Source: Agrypnia vestita
Lineage: Eukaryota > Arthropoda > Insecta > Trichoptera > Phryganeidae
Reading direction: 5' to 3'
Assembly (NCBI GenBank): GCA_016648135.1
Contig: JADDOH010008073.1
Location: forward strand, 1-64,000
Length of the DNA: 64,000 nt
Shown here in pieces: positions 53,773 to 63,549 of this stretch. Below the pieces are notes generated by a model. That model saw only the letters and a list, made by a program, of their open reading frames with translations, ran no database searches and was not told the DNA's origin. The position numbers and the translations under genes were made by a program. Each line of letters starts with the position of its first letter. The first letter of the stretch is position 1.

Positions 53773-54160
53773 TCCCTTTCTCATTTACTAGTTGAAACAT
53801 TCTTTTTCGCTTAACCTAAGCGTTGGGCTTCGGTCGGGCGACGCTACGAAAGGGAGTAATAAAAAATTTCCAAAAATCCAAAATTATACTTTAATCAGGG
53901 TTCGCGTCTACAAGACGCGTTGAAATATTTTCATACAACTTAATAAGTTGTATGAAAAAATCATACAAAATTTGAAAAATCCAAAAATGTATTAATTTTT
54001 TTAACGAAAATTTGACAGATCTTCTTGATCGTCGCCACGAGTCTACTTGCAGAGTTTCAGCTCGATTGGATCACGGGAAAGGGGTTAAAAATCGATCCAA
54101 AATTTTTTCGTCAGAAAAGCAAGCAGACGCTACGAGTTAAAAGAAAGGAAGTAAAAATGG
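53773..54160. mobile_element. CTCCCTTTC-family element, copy J
   Basis: Third copy in a tandem row: ACTCCCTTTCTCATTTACTA to AAAAGAAAGGAAGTAAAAAT. Contains a duplicated TCATACAACTTAATAAGTTG palindrome also seen in copy I (53505-53530). Confidence 0.8.
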
Positions 54161-54243
54161 CCTTCTTCGTGCTTCATGGGTGGTAGGTATTCCCCCTTAA
54201 TGGACACAAAGCCTTGCTTCTTGAAGATAAATACATTGAAATC

Positions 54244-54270
54244 AATATATATATATATATATATATATAA
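54244..54270. repeat. AT microsatellite
   Basis: TATATATATATATATATA followed by TAAAAATGG. Confidence 0.9.
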
Positions 54271-54504
54271 AAATGGAACCCGTGTTTCTCTATCCGCCAA
54301 GTTTTCTCCACATCCAGCCATATCCACCCACCGGTGGTTATGGTGGTGGATAGCCCTCGCTGACACATCGAAAATATGCGAGTTTGGTGGGGGTGGCTGT
54401 GCGTGGGTGGGAGTGGGTGCCGAAAATGTGCTTTCTAGCGCATTGTTTTGTTATGGGAAGGCCGCAAATACTTCAGATTGTTTCAAAATAGGCGCGCCGA
54501 CTGT

Positions 54505-54720
54505 GTCGGTGAGTCTAGAAGGTTCCGGAAAAACCTTCTCCAGAAATTTCTGGAAGGAGAAGGTTCTAGAAAATTCCCGAAAGTGCTATAAGGTTTTAAA
54601 ATGAGTGGCGGAATGTGTCGGTGTGTCTAGAAGTTTCCTGTACATTCGATAAATTTCTCGAAAGTTCTGAAAGGAGAATGTTTTAGAAGGTTAGCGAAAG
54701 TTCTATGACGGTCCAAACAG
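54505..54720. promoter_or_regulatory. Two-unit repeat packed with heat-shock-element motifs
   Basis: AGAAGGTTCCGGAA, then CAGAAATTTCTGGAAGGAG and AGGTTCTAGAAAATTCCCG give uninterrupted alternating GAA/TTC boxes at 5-base pitch. A second, weaker unit (54615-54715) repeats GTGTCGGTG and TCTAGAAG. This is what HSF trimers bind. No gene start was found next to it. Confidence 0.5.
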
Positions 54721-54819
54721 TAGTGGCGTGCAGTGGATACAAGCAAAAAAGCTGTGCATTAGAAAAGATTTTGGGAAACAAATATTAATTAAATAATCCT
54801 TATCTTATGAAAAAGTTGA

Positions 54820-54955
54820 TTTCAAATTCTAGCCGTAATTCGTCCTACGGCTAGAAGTTTTATTTTTGTCGTTTCTGTTTAACGTGACGTACCTGTTTTT
54901 ATCCGATTTAAAATTCTAGCCGTAATTCATCCTACGACTAGAAGTTTTATTTCCT
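54820..54955. repeat. Direct repeat of about 80 bp
   Basis: AATTCTAGCCGTAATTCGTC with CTACGGCTAGAAGTTTTATT (54829 on) recurs at about 54911 as AATTCTAGCCGTAATTCATC. Each unit also has a small CTAGCCG / CGGCTAG inverted pair. Confidence 0.85.
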
Positions 54956-55613
54956 ACTTTTCTGTGCTTAATTTCAAGTCAATTCTTCATTTATCTCGCC
55001 TAAGAAATTTGCTCCATAGACATAGTCAAGTCGAGTAAAAAACCGTGTATTTTTAAGGCTGCGAGTTTTGTGTAATAGACAAGTAAATTTAGGGTGCTTC
55101 TTCGAAAGGTCCTATGCCAGGTGAAAACTACGCGGACGTCAACGCAGAAATTTTATTTTTTACAAATTCCACCCAAAACTTTCGCTGTAAATTCTATTTG
55201 TCTTTTCTATGGTGGATCACCATCTGTCATCTGTCATATCATGATAACATAAAATGTTTGATTTATTTTTGTGAAATGAAACGTATATCTGAAATTAGTA
55301 TTGTTCCCGATTTGATTATATATAAATCGTCTTCGAAATATATTGAAATTTTTTGCCGTATCAGCTATACCTATATAACATATTTATTTATTTAGGAAAT
55401 ATTGTTTACAATAATTCTTTTATAGTGCAGTTATTTTTGTGGATACTCAAATAAAGCTACTCAAAATAGTTAATTATAGACAGTTAAAAATGTATAAACC
55501 CTCATAGGTATATGCGTATATATATATTTTTAATATAGTTATATAGTCGGTTACAGAATGACCTAAGATATACCCGCTGCACGCCACTGCCAAACAGTGT
55601 ACTAAAAAACTAC
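54956..55613. other. Unassigned AT-rich stretch, perhaps Helitron body
   Basis: No exon recognised. It lies directly before a Helitron 3' end and may belong to that element. Confidence 0.35.
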
Positions 55614-55645
55614 GCGTGCGAAGCCACGCGGGCACAGCTAGTAAA
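55614..55645 (+). mobile_element. Helitron 3' end
   Basis: CTACGCGTGCGAAGCCACGC, GGGCACAGCTAGT: the insect Helitron 3' hairpin followed by the terminal CTAGT. The 5' end was not located. Confidence 0.75.
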
Positions 55646-55694
55646 TAAATAAAATTCAAACATATTATTAATATTTAAAGCATTAACTTTGTGG

Positions 55695-56015
55695 TTAGAC
55701 ATAATAACAGAATGTTAGTAAACTTAGTAAAAACCACTACCAGATTTACGGTCTACCGGTTTCGAGACGCACCCGTCTCTTCGCCAGGACCAACACTACG
55801 CTACTATATTCACAGCACTATACACCCCAACCACAGTATTGTTAAACTATCACCACTATCGATACACCCACTTAAGACCCCGCCCCCTCTCACTCTCTCT
55901 CGTTAGATTCCTGAATTGTTCAGTAGGCATCAGTGCATGCTTCGACAAGATTAACATGCATGTGATCAATAGTGGTGATAGTTTTACAATACTATGAAGT
56001 TTACTAACATTCCGT
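55695..56015. mobile_element. Hammerhead-bearing inverted-arm element
   Basis: AGAATGTTAGTAAACTT (55711) is inverted as AAGTTTACTAACATTCCGT (55996), and TATTGTTAAACTATCACCAC (55839) as GTGGTGATAGTTTTACAATA (55970). The hammerhead sits on the minus strand near the left arm. No coding part recognised. Confidence 0.7.
55740..55798 (-). ncRNA. Hammerhead ribozyme candidate, one core change
   Basis: Minus strand: GGTC, CTGGCGA (55787-55781; one change from CTGACGA), perfect stem II GAGACG / CGTCTC with loop GGTG, GAAAC (55763-55759), CGGTA, then GACC pairing with GGTC (4-bp stem I). ACCGGT is a 6-nt palindrome. Confidence 0.6.
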
Positions 56016-56019
56016 TAAA

Positions 56020-56400
56020 AGTCAAACATTCCGCGCGCGAGACACGAGAGGTTGGTTCTGTGATTCGGATGCTGGGGGATCTTCCCTCGTGGCCCACAGC
56101 GGCCCCCGCGCCCGCCCCCTGCAGGCCAGCACCGGCCTCCGAGGAGTACCGTTGCGGCAGCCGGTGAAGACGCTTAACGGCACTCGTCAGCCAGCCGGTC
56201 CCGGTTCCACGGCGGCCGTACAAGAGTAGGAAACGCAACTCGAGCCGCTGGTGGATGCGGGATACTCGAGCGAGAACAGAAACCAGTTACTGTTGATGAA
56301 ATCAATGATAATCATTGATAAGTTCCCCGGGGGTATGGAAAAAGACCGAGATGCGCTGCGGACCATCAAAAGAAACCTCGAGTATTCCTGACGTATTCAG
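56020..56400. other. CpG-rich island
   Basis: GGCCCCCGCGCCCGCCCCCT-type sequence over 250 bases. Minus-strand frames are open but uninformative. It could be a gene promoter/first exon or a captured host fragment. Confidence 0.35.
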
Positions 56401-56407
56401 GCAAAAA

Positions 56408-56998
56408 AAAAGTAACCCGTAAAAACCAAGTTTTTATTATACTCCCTTTCTTTGTAAAAATTAGAACTGTTTATTGGATTATGATTTTCTTTGCGTATGT
56501 TATTGTCGATGTTTTTGCAAAAACGACGTAATTGCCAGATATACGTTTTAAAAATTTTAAACAAGTAACCCATAAAAGTTTTTATTATACTCCCTCTCTT
56601 TGTAAAATATAACAACAATTAAAGACGAATTAAAGCATATAACATAACACTAAACTTACAGTAATTTAATATATTTCTAAAATGTCAGATGTTTTGAGCT
56701 CAGATAAGACACTTCATGCTTTGCGTTGTGAAGTACCTATTATGTACACCGACGGAGTAATTCAAATTTAGAAAATATTCCGCGACGTTATCGGGCCGCC
56801 TGGTAATCAAACTTTTGTAATGATTCCAATTTGAATAAACTATTGAAAATTTGAAAATCCAAAATTATACCATAATTATTATTATTTTTTAACGAAAATT
56901 TGACAGATCTTCTTGATCGTCGCCACGAGTCTGCTTGCAAAGTTTCAGCTCGATTGGATCACGGGAAAACGATCAAAATTCGAGCCAAAGTTTTTTCG
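56408..56998. mobile_element. CTCCCTTTC-family elements, short piece plus long copy K
   Basis: The end ACCAAGTTTTTATTATACTC, CCTTTCTTTG occurs twice (56424 and 56577), i.e. a fragment followed by a long-form copy (56561-56998) containing CGCGACGTTATCGGGCCGCC. Opposite orientation to copy G. Confidence 0.8.
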
Positions 56999-57764
56999 TA
57001 CCTATATGAACATTTATTTTAATATTTTCAACTACTTTTTCTTATTTTCTTTTATTCACCATCCAATTCACATAAATTTTGTTTATTGCCTATAATATAG
57101 AATTATCACCATTATTAATTTTTTTTTAAATTAATTATTATTATTGCTTACTTTTTATTGGCACTAAGATTTATGCATATAATAACTACTTTATATAAAT
57201 AATAAATACTCTTGACCACACACTGTACCTACTGGAAGAGCACTGTCTGCTATAATACAGTAAATTACTAGTGAAGCAGGCAGGGCGTCAAATTAATGTA
57301 GTGTTTACTTTGCTGCCAAGATCAATTTTGTAAAGACGTGAACTTGAAATAAATCTATCAATACCCGTTCATTAAATCCTTAATCCCAAATCTTAATCCA
57401 ACCCCCTCTACTCACCCCTCCCCGCCCACCTCCTAGACATCGAAAATGTTGTAGCAATGGGGCAAATGACGAAATCTCTGGCAACGACACCTGAAACGCT
57501 TGAAAAGTTCACTTGAATAAAAGACCCGATGAACGAAAGTTCAGTCAACTGAACTAAAATTCCCATCTCCATCTTCCATGAACCAAGGCAAGGTATACAA
57601 CACAATACGTGTTTATTTATTTATACAGAGTATTCACAAGTTCTCAGTTGCAATAAATCAACAAAACAACGTAATCTTGAAATGTTCAACTGGAGCTCAA
57701 TTGAGAACAACTCATATACCAATATGATTTCAAATCTTAAACGCTAATCTAACCAAAACCGACA
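56999..57764. other. Unassigned stretch
   Basis: AT-rich with one C-rich patch (57398-57435). No supported feature. Confidence 0.35.
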
Positions 57765-57785
57765 AACCTAACCTAACCTAACCAA
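57765..57785. repeat. Short insect-telomere-like run
   Basis: AACCTAACCTAACCTAACC: about four units of the insect telomere motif in inverse. Too short to imply a former chromosome end. Confidence 0.7.
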
Positions 57786-57959
57786 AAGTGTGATAGAAAA
57801 AGGAGCAATAAACCAAAAAAGTGAGAAACAAAGTATGAAAAGCAGTAATTACATAATAATAAATATCAACATTTATCAAAAATATCAACATCAAACATAC
57901 ATAATAATAATTATATACGCCAAAGGAGCATAACCGCGCGTACATAAGTACACGCTATT

Positions 57960-58200
57960 TTTCTTCTTCTTATTAAGTCATTACTCCACTGCTGGATGTA
58001 GGCCTCTTCCATGTCATTCCATTCTTCCCTATCGTTGGCATCTTGTAGCCATTTCTTTGCCCTATAGAGGCCAAATCATCAGGCATCTCTCTGGAAGATT
58101 ATAATCTTCCAACGTCTCTTTTATTCTATCATCCATCTTGAGGCATCCTGCTTTGCAATTATGCCCATTGCCATTTTAACTCAGCTACGCGATCAATGAT
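57960..58200 (-). pseudogene. Non-LTR retrotransposon 3' relic
   Basis: CATTACTCCACTGCTGGATG and TAGGCCTCTTCCATGTCATT match the 3' region of RTE-like elements (compare 14558-14590). Minus-strand frames are too broken to translate. Confidence 0.55.
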
Positions 58201-58980
58201 ATTGTCACGTGTCGTGGCTGCGGGAGGAATTAATGAAAACGCTGGAATCTAATAACGGATTTATTAATTACTGATTAATTAATTAATCAAACGTACAAAG
58301 TCACTTAGCACGATTTGAATTAACGCTATTATTTAAATGAAACATTTTCATAAATTTATCACTCGTATATATACACTTTATAACGCTTTAACACTTTATT
58401 CACTACTTACTAGAATATTCCATCCACTTTCCGCACGTATTATTCGCTCCGGTTTATTTCGCTGCCTAAGAACTTTCCAGATTATTCTCTGTCGAATAAC
58501 CGCCCGCAGCTCGAGGCTGCCTTCGCTTCTATTATCGCTGTCAAGCGTGCTAAAAACAACAACTACTCCACTCCCGGGCGCGTCTTATTTATATCTGGCT
58601 AATGCTGATATCGGACCTTCTTGGCGTTCCCAGCAGAGCCCAGTCAGAGAACTTTCTCGTGACTTCCAGGCTCTTATGGATGCTTCTCGATGCTTCCCGA
58701 AAGTCGTAGATTATTCTGGAATCTTCGATAGTGTTGTTATCATTTCAAACAACCGTCACTTGATACGAGTGCATGATTCTTTTGAGGCTCGTTACAATAT
58801 CCTCTACTCTAGTTCTGCACCTAATTTCATGATTTTTTATTCTATCTCTTACACTGCACACGATTTAGTAGTGCGTGTACGCACGTATAGATACGACGTC
58901 CGACACGATCCGGATTTGTTCGGAAATTATTGCGATTTCGTATGACGGATATTGAAAATTTTGTCAATTTGACACATGAC
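58201..58980. other. LTR- or promoter-like segment with HSE motifs
   Basis: Begins near TGTCACGTGTCGTGG. It includes GTATATATACAC at about 58365 and a cluster TTCTCGATGCTTCCCGAAAG, TTCTGGAATCTTCG (58684-58728) of GAA/TTC boxes. The 202-codon plus-strand frame (58337-58945) is serine-rich without a domain and is not called a gene. No second LTR seen. Confidence 0.3.
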
Positions 58981-59329
58981 CACAAATGTTTGTGGGACCA
59001 AAGTGATTCAACTACGTAACCATCAGCACATATCATGGTGGAGGATTCTCTATTATTTCTAGATAGGATAGAGATTTCTAAAGAACTAAAAAATGCCTGT
59101 AAGTTAAATAATTTGGTTAAATGAAGGTGAGGTATAATTATGCACTTCGAACAAAAAAACTTTTAAATATTTCTCCCATGTTACGAGATTTCGTTGCACT
59201 TCGATTCTCCCCAGCATTTGTGAATCTATTAGATAGATAGTCATGAAATTTGTCATTATTTAAGTCTGCCATAATAGAGTTTTCCAGAAAATACAGATTA
59301 TTCATTTGGCACGAACGTCATTTTTATTT

Positions 59330-59955
59330 TTTTTATTTATTGGAGACACTAACAGGATAATAGGTGCATGATACTCTGATAATAAACATTATAGTGAAGA
59401 CTATGCCCATTATCCCAATTACAAGTGTCTTCGGCACGCTCTAGTAACATGTATTTTTGCAATTAATTATATTTTACATGTACATTTATGTATATTAATT
59501 TATTTTGTGTTTGAGTGTAGTGCAATTAGTATTTAATGAATGATTGATATAATGGATCTATAGGCTCATGTCATCGTTTAGAAAATGGATGTTGTGTATG
59601 AGTGAGGTTTTGAACGAAGATAACGTGTCTGCAAGAATATCAGCATCAGTGTTAGGAGAAAAGTAACCGATATTATTAGTGTGCTGACTTATTCTGATGA
59701 ACTCCGGGTTTCTTATACGGGGTTTAACATAAAAATTTATATCAGATAGAGAGAGAGAATCAATAGCTCCGCTGAGAATCTTGTGTAGCACAACGAGATC
59801 GGATATTTTTCGTCGGGACTCAAGTTTGTGCATCTTGAAAAGGCAAGTCGATCTTCGCAGCTGTGAAGGTTGTTGTGTTGACCAGCTTTGTATGACAAAA
59901 TACGTAGAATTATTGGAGAAATGTCAAAGTAACTGATCGTGACAACGCAAGACCA
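59330..59955 (-). pseudogene. Non-LTR retrotransposon C-terminus
   Basis: The frame 59833-59558 reads LESRRKISDLVVLHKILSGA, IDSLSLSDINFYVKPRIRNP and YFSPNTDADILADTLSSFK. Just upstream in another frame is HSCEDRLAFSRCTNL. This is the L-x-x-RR-x-x-x-DL-x-x-LHK-I-x-x-G-x-I motif of CR1/Jockey tails. One frameshift near 59830. A/T-rich tail near 59330-59345. Confidence 0.75.
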
Positions 59956-60600
59956 TGCAGAATGAGCATGCCACCTTGTGCCACCTAGTGGCATGCTCAA
60001 AAATCAACCGCCGGTTGATTTATAAGCATGCCACTGTCATTCACCATGAGAAGGAGTATCTTTGGAGCATGTGTGAACAGGCTTGCTTATTATGAGCATG
60101 CTTATGTCTCGGGCTTCGCGGCTAGTATTATCAATGCGATCTTCTCAGTCCGCGACAGATGAAACAAATATGGCGCGTTGGGGAGATGATAAAACATTAC
60201 TTTTCGTGACTTATTATAGGAATCACGAATGTCTGCGGAATACTCGGTCACCGTTTTGTAAAAATAATATAGCGAGAAATAATGTTTACGAAACTTTATT
60301 AATAGGCGTGAATGATTCAAATCTTACAATAAAAATTACATAAACTGAAATCAAAAATGTGCGGATGGAAACTCGGGAACTTTTTTGATTTATTGGTTCA
60401 CTTGAATTTTCTATTTCAGTTTGCAAAGTTTCCATTTTGAACAAGGGCGTCTCTATTCTACGACAAGAGCATGCCACTAATAACCGTGTGGGTTTGATTG
60501 TTAGCTTTTAGCTTTGGGCATGCTTATTTATGAGCATGGCACTAATAAGCATGCCAGTAATGAGCAAGTGTGTACAGGCATGCTTATTAGCATGTGTATC
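59955..60600 (+). mobile_element. Dispersed repeat with MADF-like coding segment, copy 2
   Basis: Inverted relative to 19440-19930. It has the palindrome AATCAACCGCCGGTTGATT (60002-60020) and GCATGC-rich segments on both sides (to 60595) that are themselves partly mirrored: AATGAGCATG, TTATTAGTGGCATGCTC-type. The coding part is 60134-60343. Confidence 0.75.
60134..60440 (+). pseudogene. MADF/Myb-SANT-like domain fragment
   Basis: MRSSQSATDETNMARWGDDK, TLLFVTYYRNHECLRN, then CKNNIARNNVYETLL and NDSNLTIK with a stop at 60343; IKNVRMETRELF follows in a neighbouring frame. Compared with copy 1 it keeps ARNN, the helix-2 residues typical of MADF domains, but has CLRN for CLWN. Two diverged copies keep the same reading through 60 codons, suggesting the ancestral element encoded the domain. 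Confidence 0.5.
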
Positions 60601-60609
60601 TGTACCTTA

Positions 60610-60940
60610 AGACATCCCGCCGCTGCGGTCCCGTCTCGCAGTTCGGCCGCCCCCCGCCACCCCCTCACCGCACCGAGGAGGATTGACCCGCGGGCGGCCC
60701 CGTTAGCCGCGTCACCCCCGTTATGCGCGGCGCACCTGCGCACGCGCGCTACGTCACGCGGCCGCCGTTACCGCCGGCGTAACGGAACGCCCAACACTTT
60801 CGTTGCGGGCGAATTCCGTCAAGTGCGTGCCGCCGAGCCCTTCGGGTCCGCGGGTAGACAGGGGACACTTTGCGCCGCGCAACCGAAAGTTATATACGGC
60901 ATAGCGCAATTGCGTTTTCGCAATAAGTTATTCCTCGAAT
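60610..60940. other. CpG-rich island
   Basis: GCGGCGCACCTGCGCACGCG, then CTACGTCACGCGGCCGCCG: dense CpG with a TACGTCA (CRE-like) site. The 147-codon plus-strand frame is alanine/arginine-rich and shows no domain. Directly followed by the repeat pair of 42.7 kb. Confidence 0.35.
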
Positions 60941-60944
60941 ACCA

Positions 60945-61145
60945 CTTGGCATGGTGACAAGCAAAAAAACGATCGAAACATTTGCAAGAACTCGCATGCA
61001 AACAAAATCCAACATCCGACAAGGAATCAATGTGGCGTCGTTAGTTCTGGTCGTGTTTCCGCTACATGCTGCGTACGCAACTTCCGTTACAGTAAAAGCG
61101 GTACCCTGAATGCGCCAAGAAGTATAACTTAAAAAAAATGATGCG
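60945..61145. repeat. Dispersed repeat, copy 2 (pair with 42700-42960)
   Basis: CATGGTGACAAGC, CTCGCATGCAAACA, GTGGCGTCGTTAGTTCTGG, TTTCCGCTACATGC in the same order as at 42.7 kb. Confidence 0.7.
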
Positions 61146-61369
61146 GCACTTAATACTAATGCGATAGATATATATAATTATACTATAATTCAATTTAATC
61201 GTCCACATAATTTCTTAACTACTTTACTATGTTCGTTTCATTATGTTACTATATTTATTACTATATTATTACTTTTTCTTTTACATTTCTTATATTCTTG
61301 TCTTTAATTTTTATTTGTTGTTAGTGTTTACATATTTAAAATTTGTTTCTATGTATAATATGTTAGGAT

Positions 61370-61990
61370 ACAAGTCATTCGCCCAATCCCGGCCGTATTC
61401 CAAAATTAGCAATACATATTGGGATTTAAGATCTGTACCCCAACACTTAATAGACAAAAATAAAAATAAAAAGTATATGAAACGTAGGTACACGTCGGTC
61501 AGTGGTCAGAGGGAGAAAGAAGTACATGACGGTTACCCGTCAAACGTCAAATATAAAAACAGTCCAACAATATTTCTCTTTTCTGAATTCCAAAGCGATA
61601 ATGAAATTTTTGTCATGAAGCTGTGAGAGAATAAATCAATAAGTGCGTATGAAATAATATTTTTTATATAAACTTTAAATACAGCATCAGCACTTATTTC
61701 ATGTAATTTTAGCCGAAACAAGAGAATTGTGAGGTTACGTTTGCGGCAGAGCGAAGCTGTCAGATCACACCGGAGAAATCGGACATCGCAAATAAAGGTA
61801 TTTTCTTTGAGAGGGATACGTGAAAATATGCAAATCTTATTATTTTTACGACCAACACTGAACACGGACGTATACCTACGTCTCGTTTATTTATTATTTT
61901 TATTATGGTCTATAAATGTTGGGATAAAGATCTTACATCCCAATTATAGCCATTTTCGGAATATGGGCGAACAAGTTCGATTGTGATAAT
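61370..61990. mobile_element. Foldback element, about 620 bp
   Basis: The left arm 61376-61510 (TTCGCCCAATCCCGGCCG, GGGATTTAAGATCTGTACCC, ACGTAGGTACACGTC) is inverted at 61865-61985, with a spacer of about 350 bases. The arms are about 75-80% alike. The frames in the spacer (61533-61865 minus, 61243-61626 plus) have no known domain. Confidence 0.7.
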
Positions 61991-62184
61991 TCGGACCACC
62001 ACGGTTTTACCCAATTCTGAATTATTTTATAAAATAATACACCAAACAGTCAACAGATGGCATAAAAAGGTTAGTTTCACAAAAAGTGACATTTAGTTTT
62101 ACCAGAGGAGTCTTCATTTTAGGTGTCTGCCTACGATATCATGCAAACAGTATGGTCTACTTGCGTTTTTTGTACAGTGTATTA

Positions 62185-62728
62185 TACAGGGTTATTTGGA
62201 AAACATTAATAACCTCGCAGGACTACATTTCTGCCTTGATTATGAGTCAAAAATGTTCAAGGTATCATGGCCTAATATCAATAGTTACGAAGATATGCGA
62301 CATCAAAGTATGCATTTTTTTTTCAATATTTCTGACATATTTTTTGTAAAACGTTAGACTATCATTACAGTAACTCTTATCGATTACGAAAAATTCATTC
62401 GTTTCAATACAAGTTAAATAAATTGATAAAAACCCTGAAAAAATTCCAATTGGAATGTTTTCCAATTGGAATTCGAAGGTTTTGATTTTTTTATTTGACT
62501 TGTATTAAAGGGAATGAATTTTTCTTATTCGATATAAGTTACTGTGACGATAGTCCAAGGTCTTACAAAAAATAATTCAGAAATATTGAAAAAAAAATGC
62601 AAACTTTGATACCGCATATCTCCTTAAATATTGATATTCGGTCATAATAGCTTGAACATTTTTGACTCACAATCAAGGCAGGAATATAGTCCTGCGAGGT
62701 TATTAATGTTTTCCAAATAACCCTGAAT
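62185..62728. mobile_element. TACAGGG foldback element, full copy
   Basis: TACAGGGTTATTTGGAAAAC to TTTTCCAAATAACCCTGAA; arms of about 265 bp around CCAATTGGAATGTTTTCC. Best-preserved copy with 9899-10382. Confidence 0.88.
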
Positions 62729-63540
62729 ATCGATATTTTATCACCTGTTCCGATAATAACTCCGACCGGAGAGTAAAGTTGTGCAGTGTGAAATGGGTTA
62801 AGTCACCATTACCGTAATGTTAGAGCCTTGTCTCGGGCGATGACGCGGCGCTGGACTGCGCATGTGCCGTAATCGGCGGGAAAACTTCCGCGCGCTTTTT
62901 CTGAAACAAAACAACAACAGTTGTCGGCCGCGTTCATATTCTTCCTCCTTTTCTAATTCTTTTTAAAATTAGGCAATCCGCCCTTAAAGAGCGATTTGCG
63001 CCATTTTACAAGTCGTACACGAGGTGCTGCAAAAAAGGGTATAAAAGGCATGATGGCACTATTAAAGAATAAGCGATTTTAGAGAAGAAAACATTTCAAA
63101 AGGATTAATAACAATAATAGTTTTTATGCATATCTTTTATTTTATCCGTTTGTACATACCCAGCGGTCGAAAATAAATATGACATTTTTCACGCTTACGA
63201 GAGTTCATCTTATTAGATTTAATTTGAAATTATTTTATAAGAGTAAACACTTTTACACACAACGGAAATAAAATGGAACGAACAATACGTATTACAAAAA
63301 AAACTACATGGAATGAGCACCTACCTTTTTTAAAAATCCAAAAAAACTAGATAAAAGAACTCATGTTATGCTGTGAAACAAGAAACAAGTAACAATTGAC
63401 AGCTTGAGTTCCATAGAAAAAATAATTTGAGAACTCAACAAATCCATTCATTCAATTTAAGGGGAATCCTCGATCATATAGGTGTGTTCGGATACACGGT
63501 GCACAGTGAAACCGTAATTTGCGTTGCGTTCAGTTATAAA
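62729..63540. other. Unassigned
   Basis: A CpG-rich patch at 62825-62900 (GCGATGACGCGGCGCTGG, CGGCGGGAAAACTTCCGCGC) stands out. No exon recognised. Confidence 0.35.
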
Positions 63541-63549
63541 TAGTTTGTT

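Noticed and set aside
57765..57785. Former telomere (chromosome fusion point)
   Set aside because: Only about four units of the insect motif, too few to distinguish from chance in AT-rich DNA.
58337..58945. 202-codon open frame as a gene
   Set aside because: Serine/arginine-rich low-information text with no domain; it overlaps a promoter/LTR-like segment with HSE boxes and has no splice or conservation support.
60514..60957. 147-codon frame as a gene
   Set aside because: Alanine/proline/arginine composition expected from GC-rich DNA; it begins in the repeat and ends in another repeat.
61243..61626. 127-codon open frame as a gene
   Set aside because: The central part is one arm of an inverted repeat and the start is hydrophobic AT-rich text.
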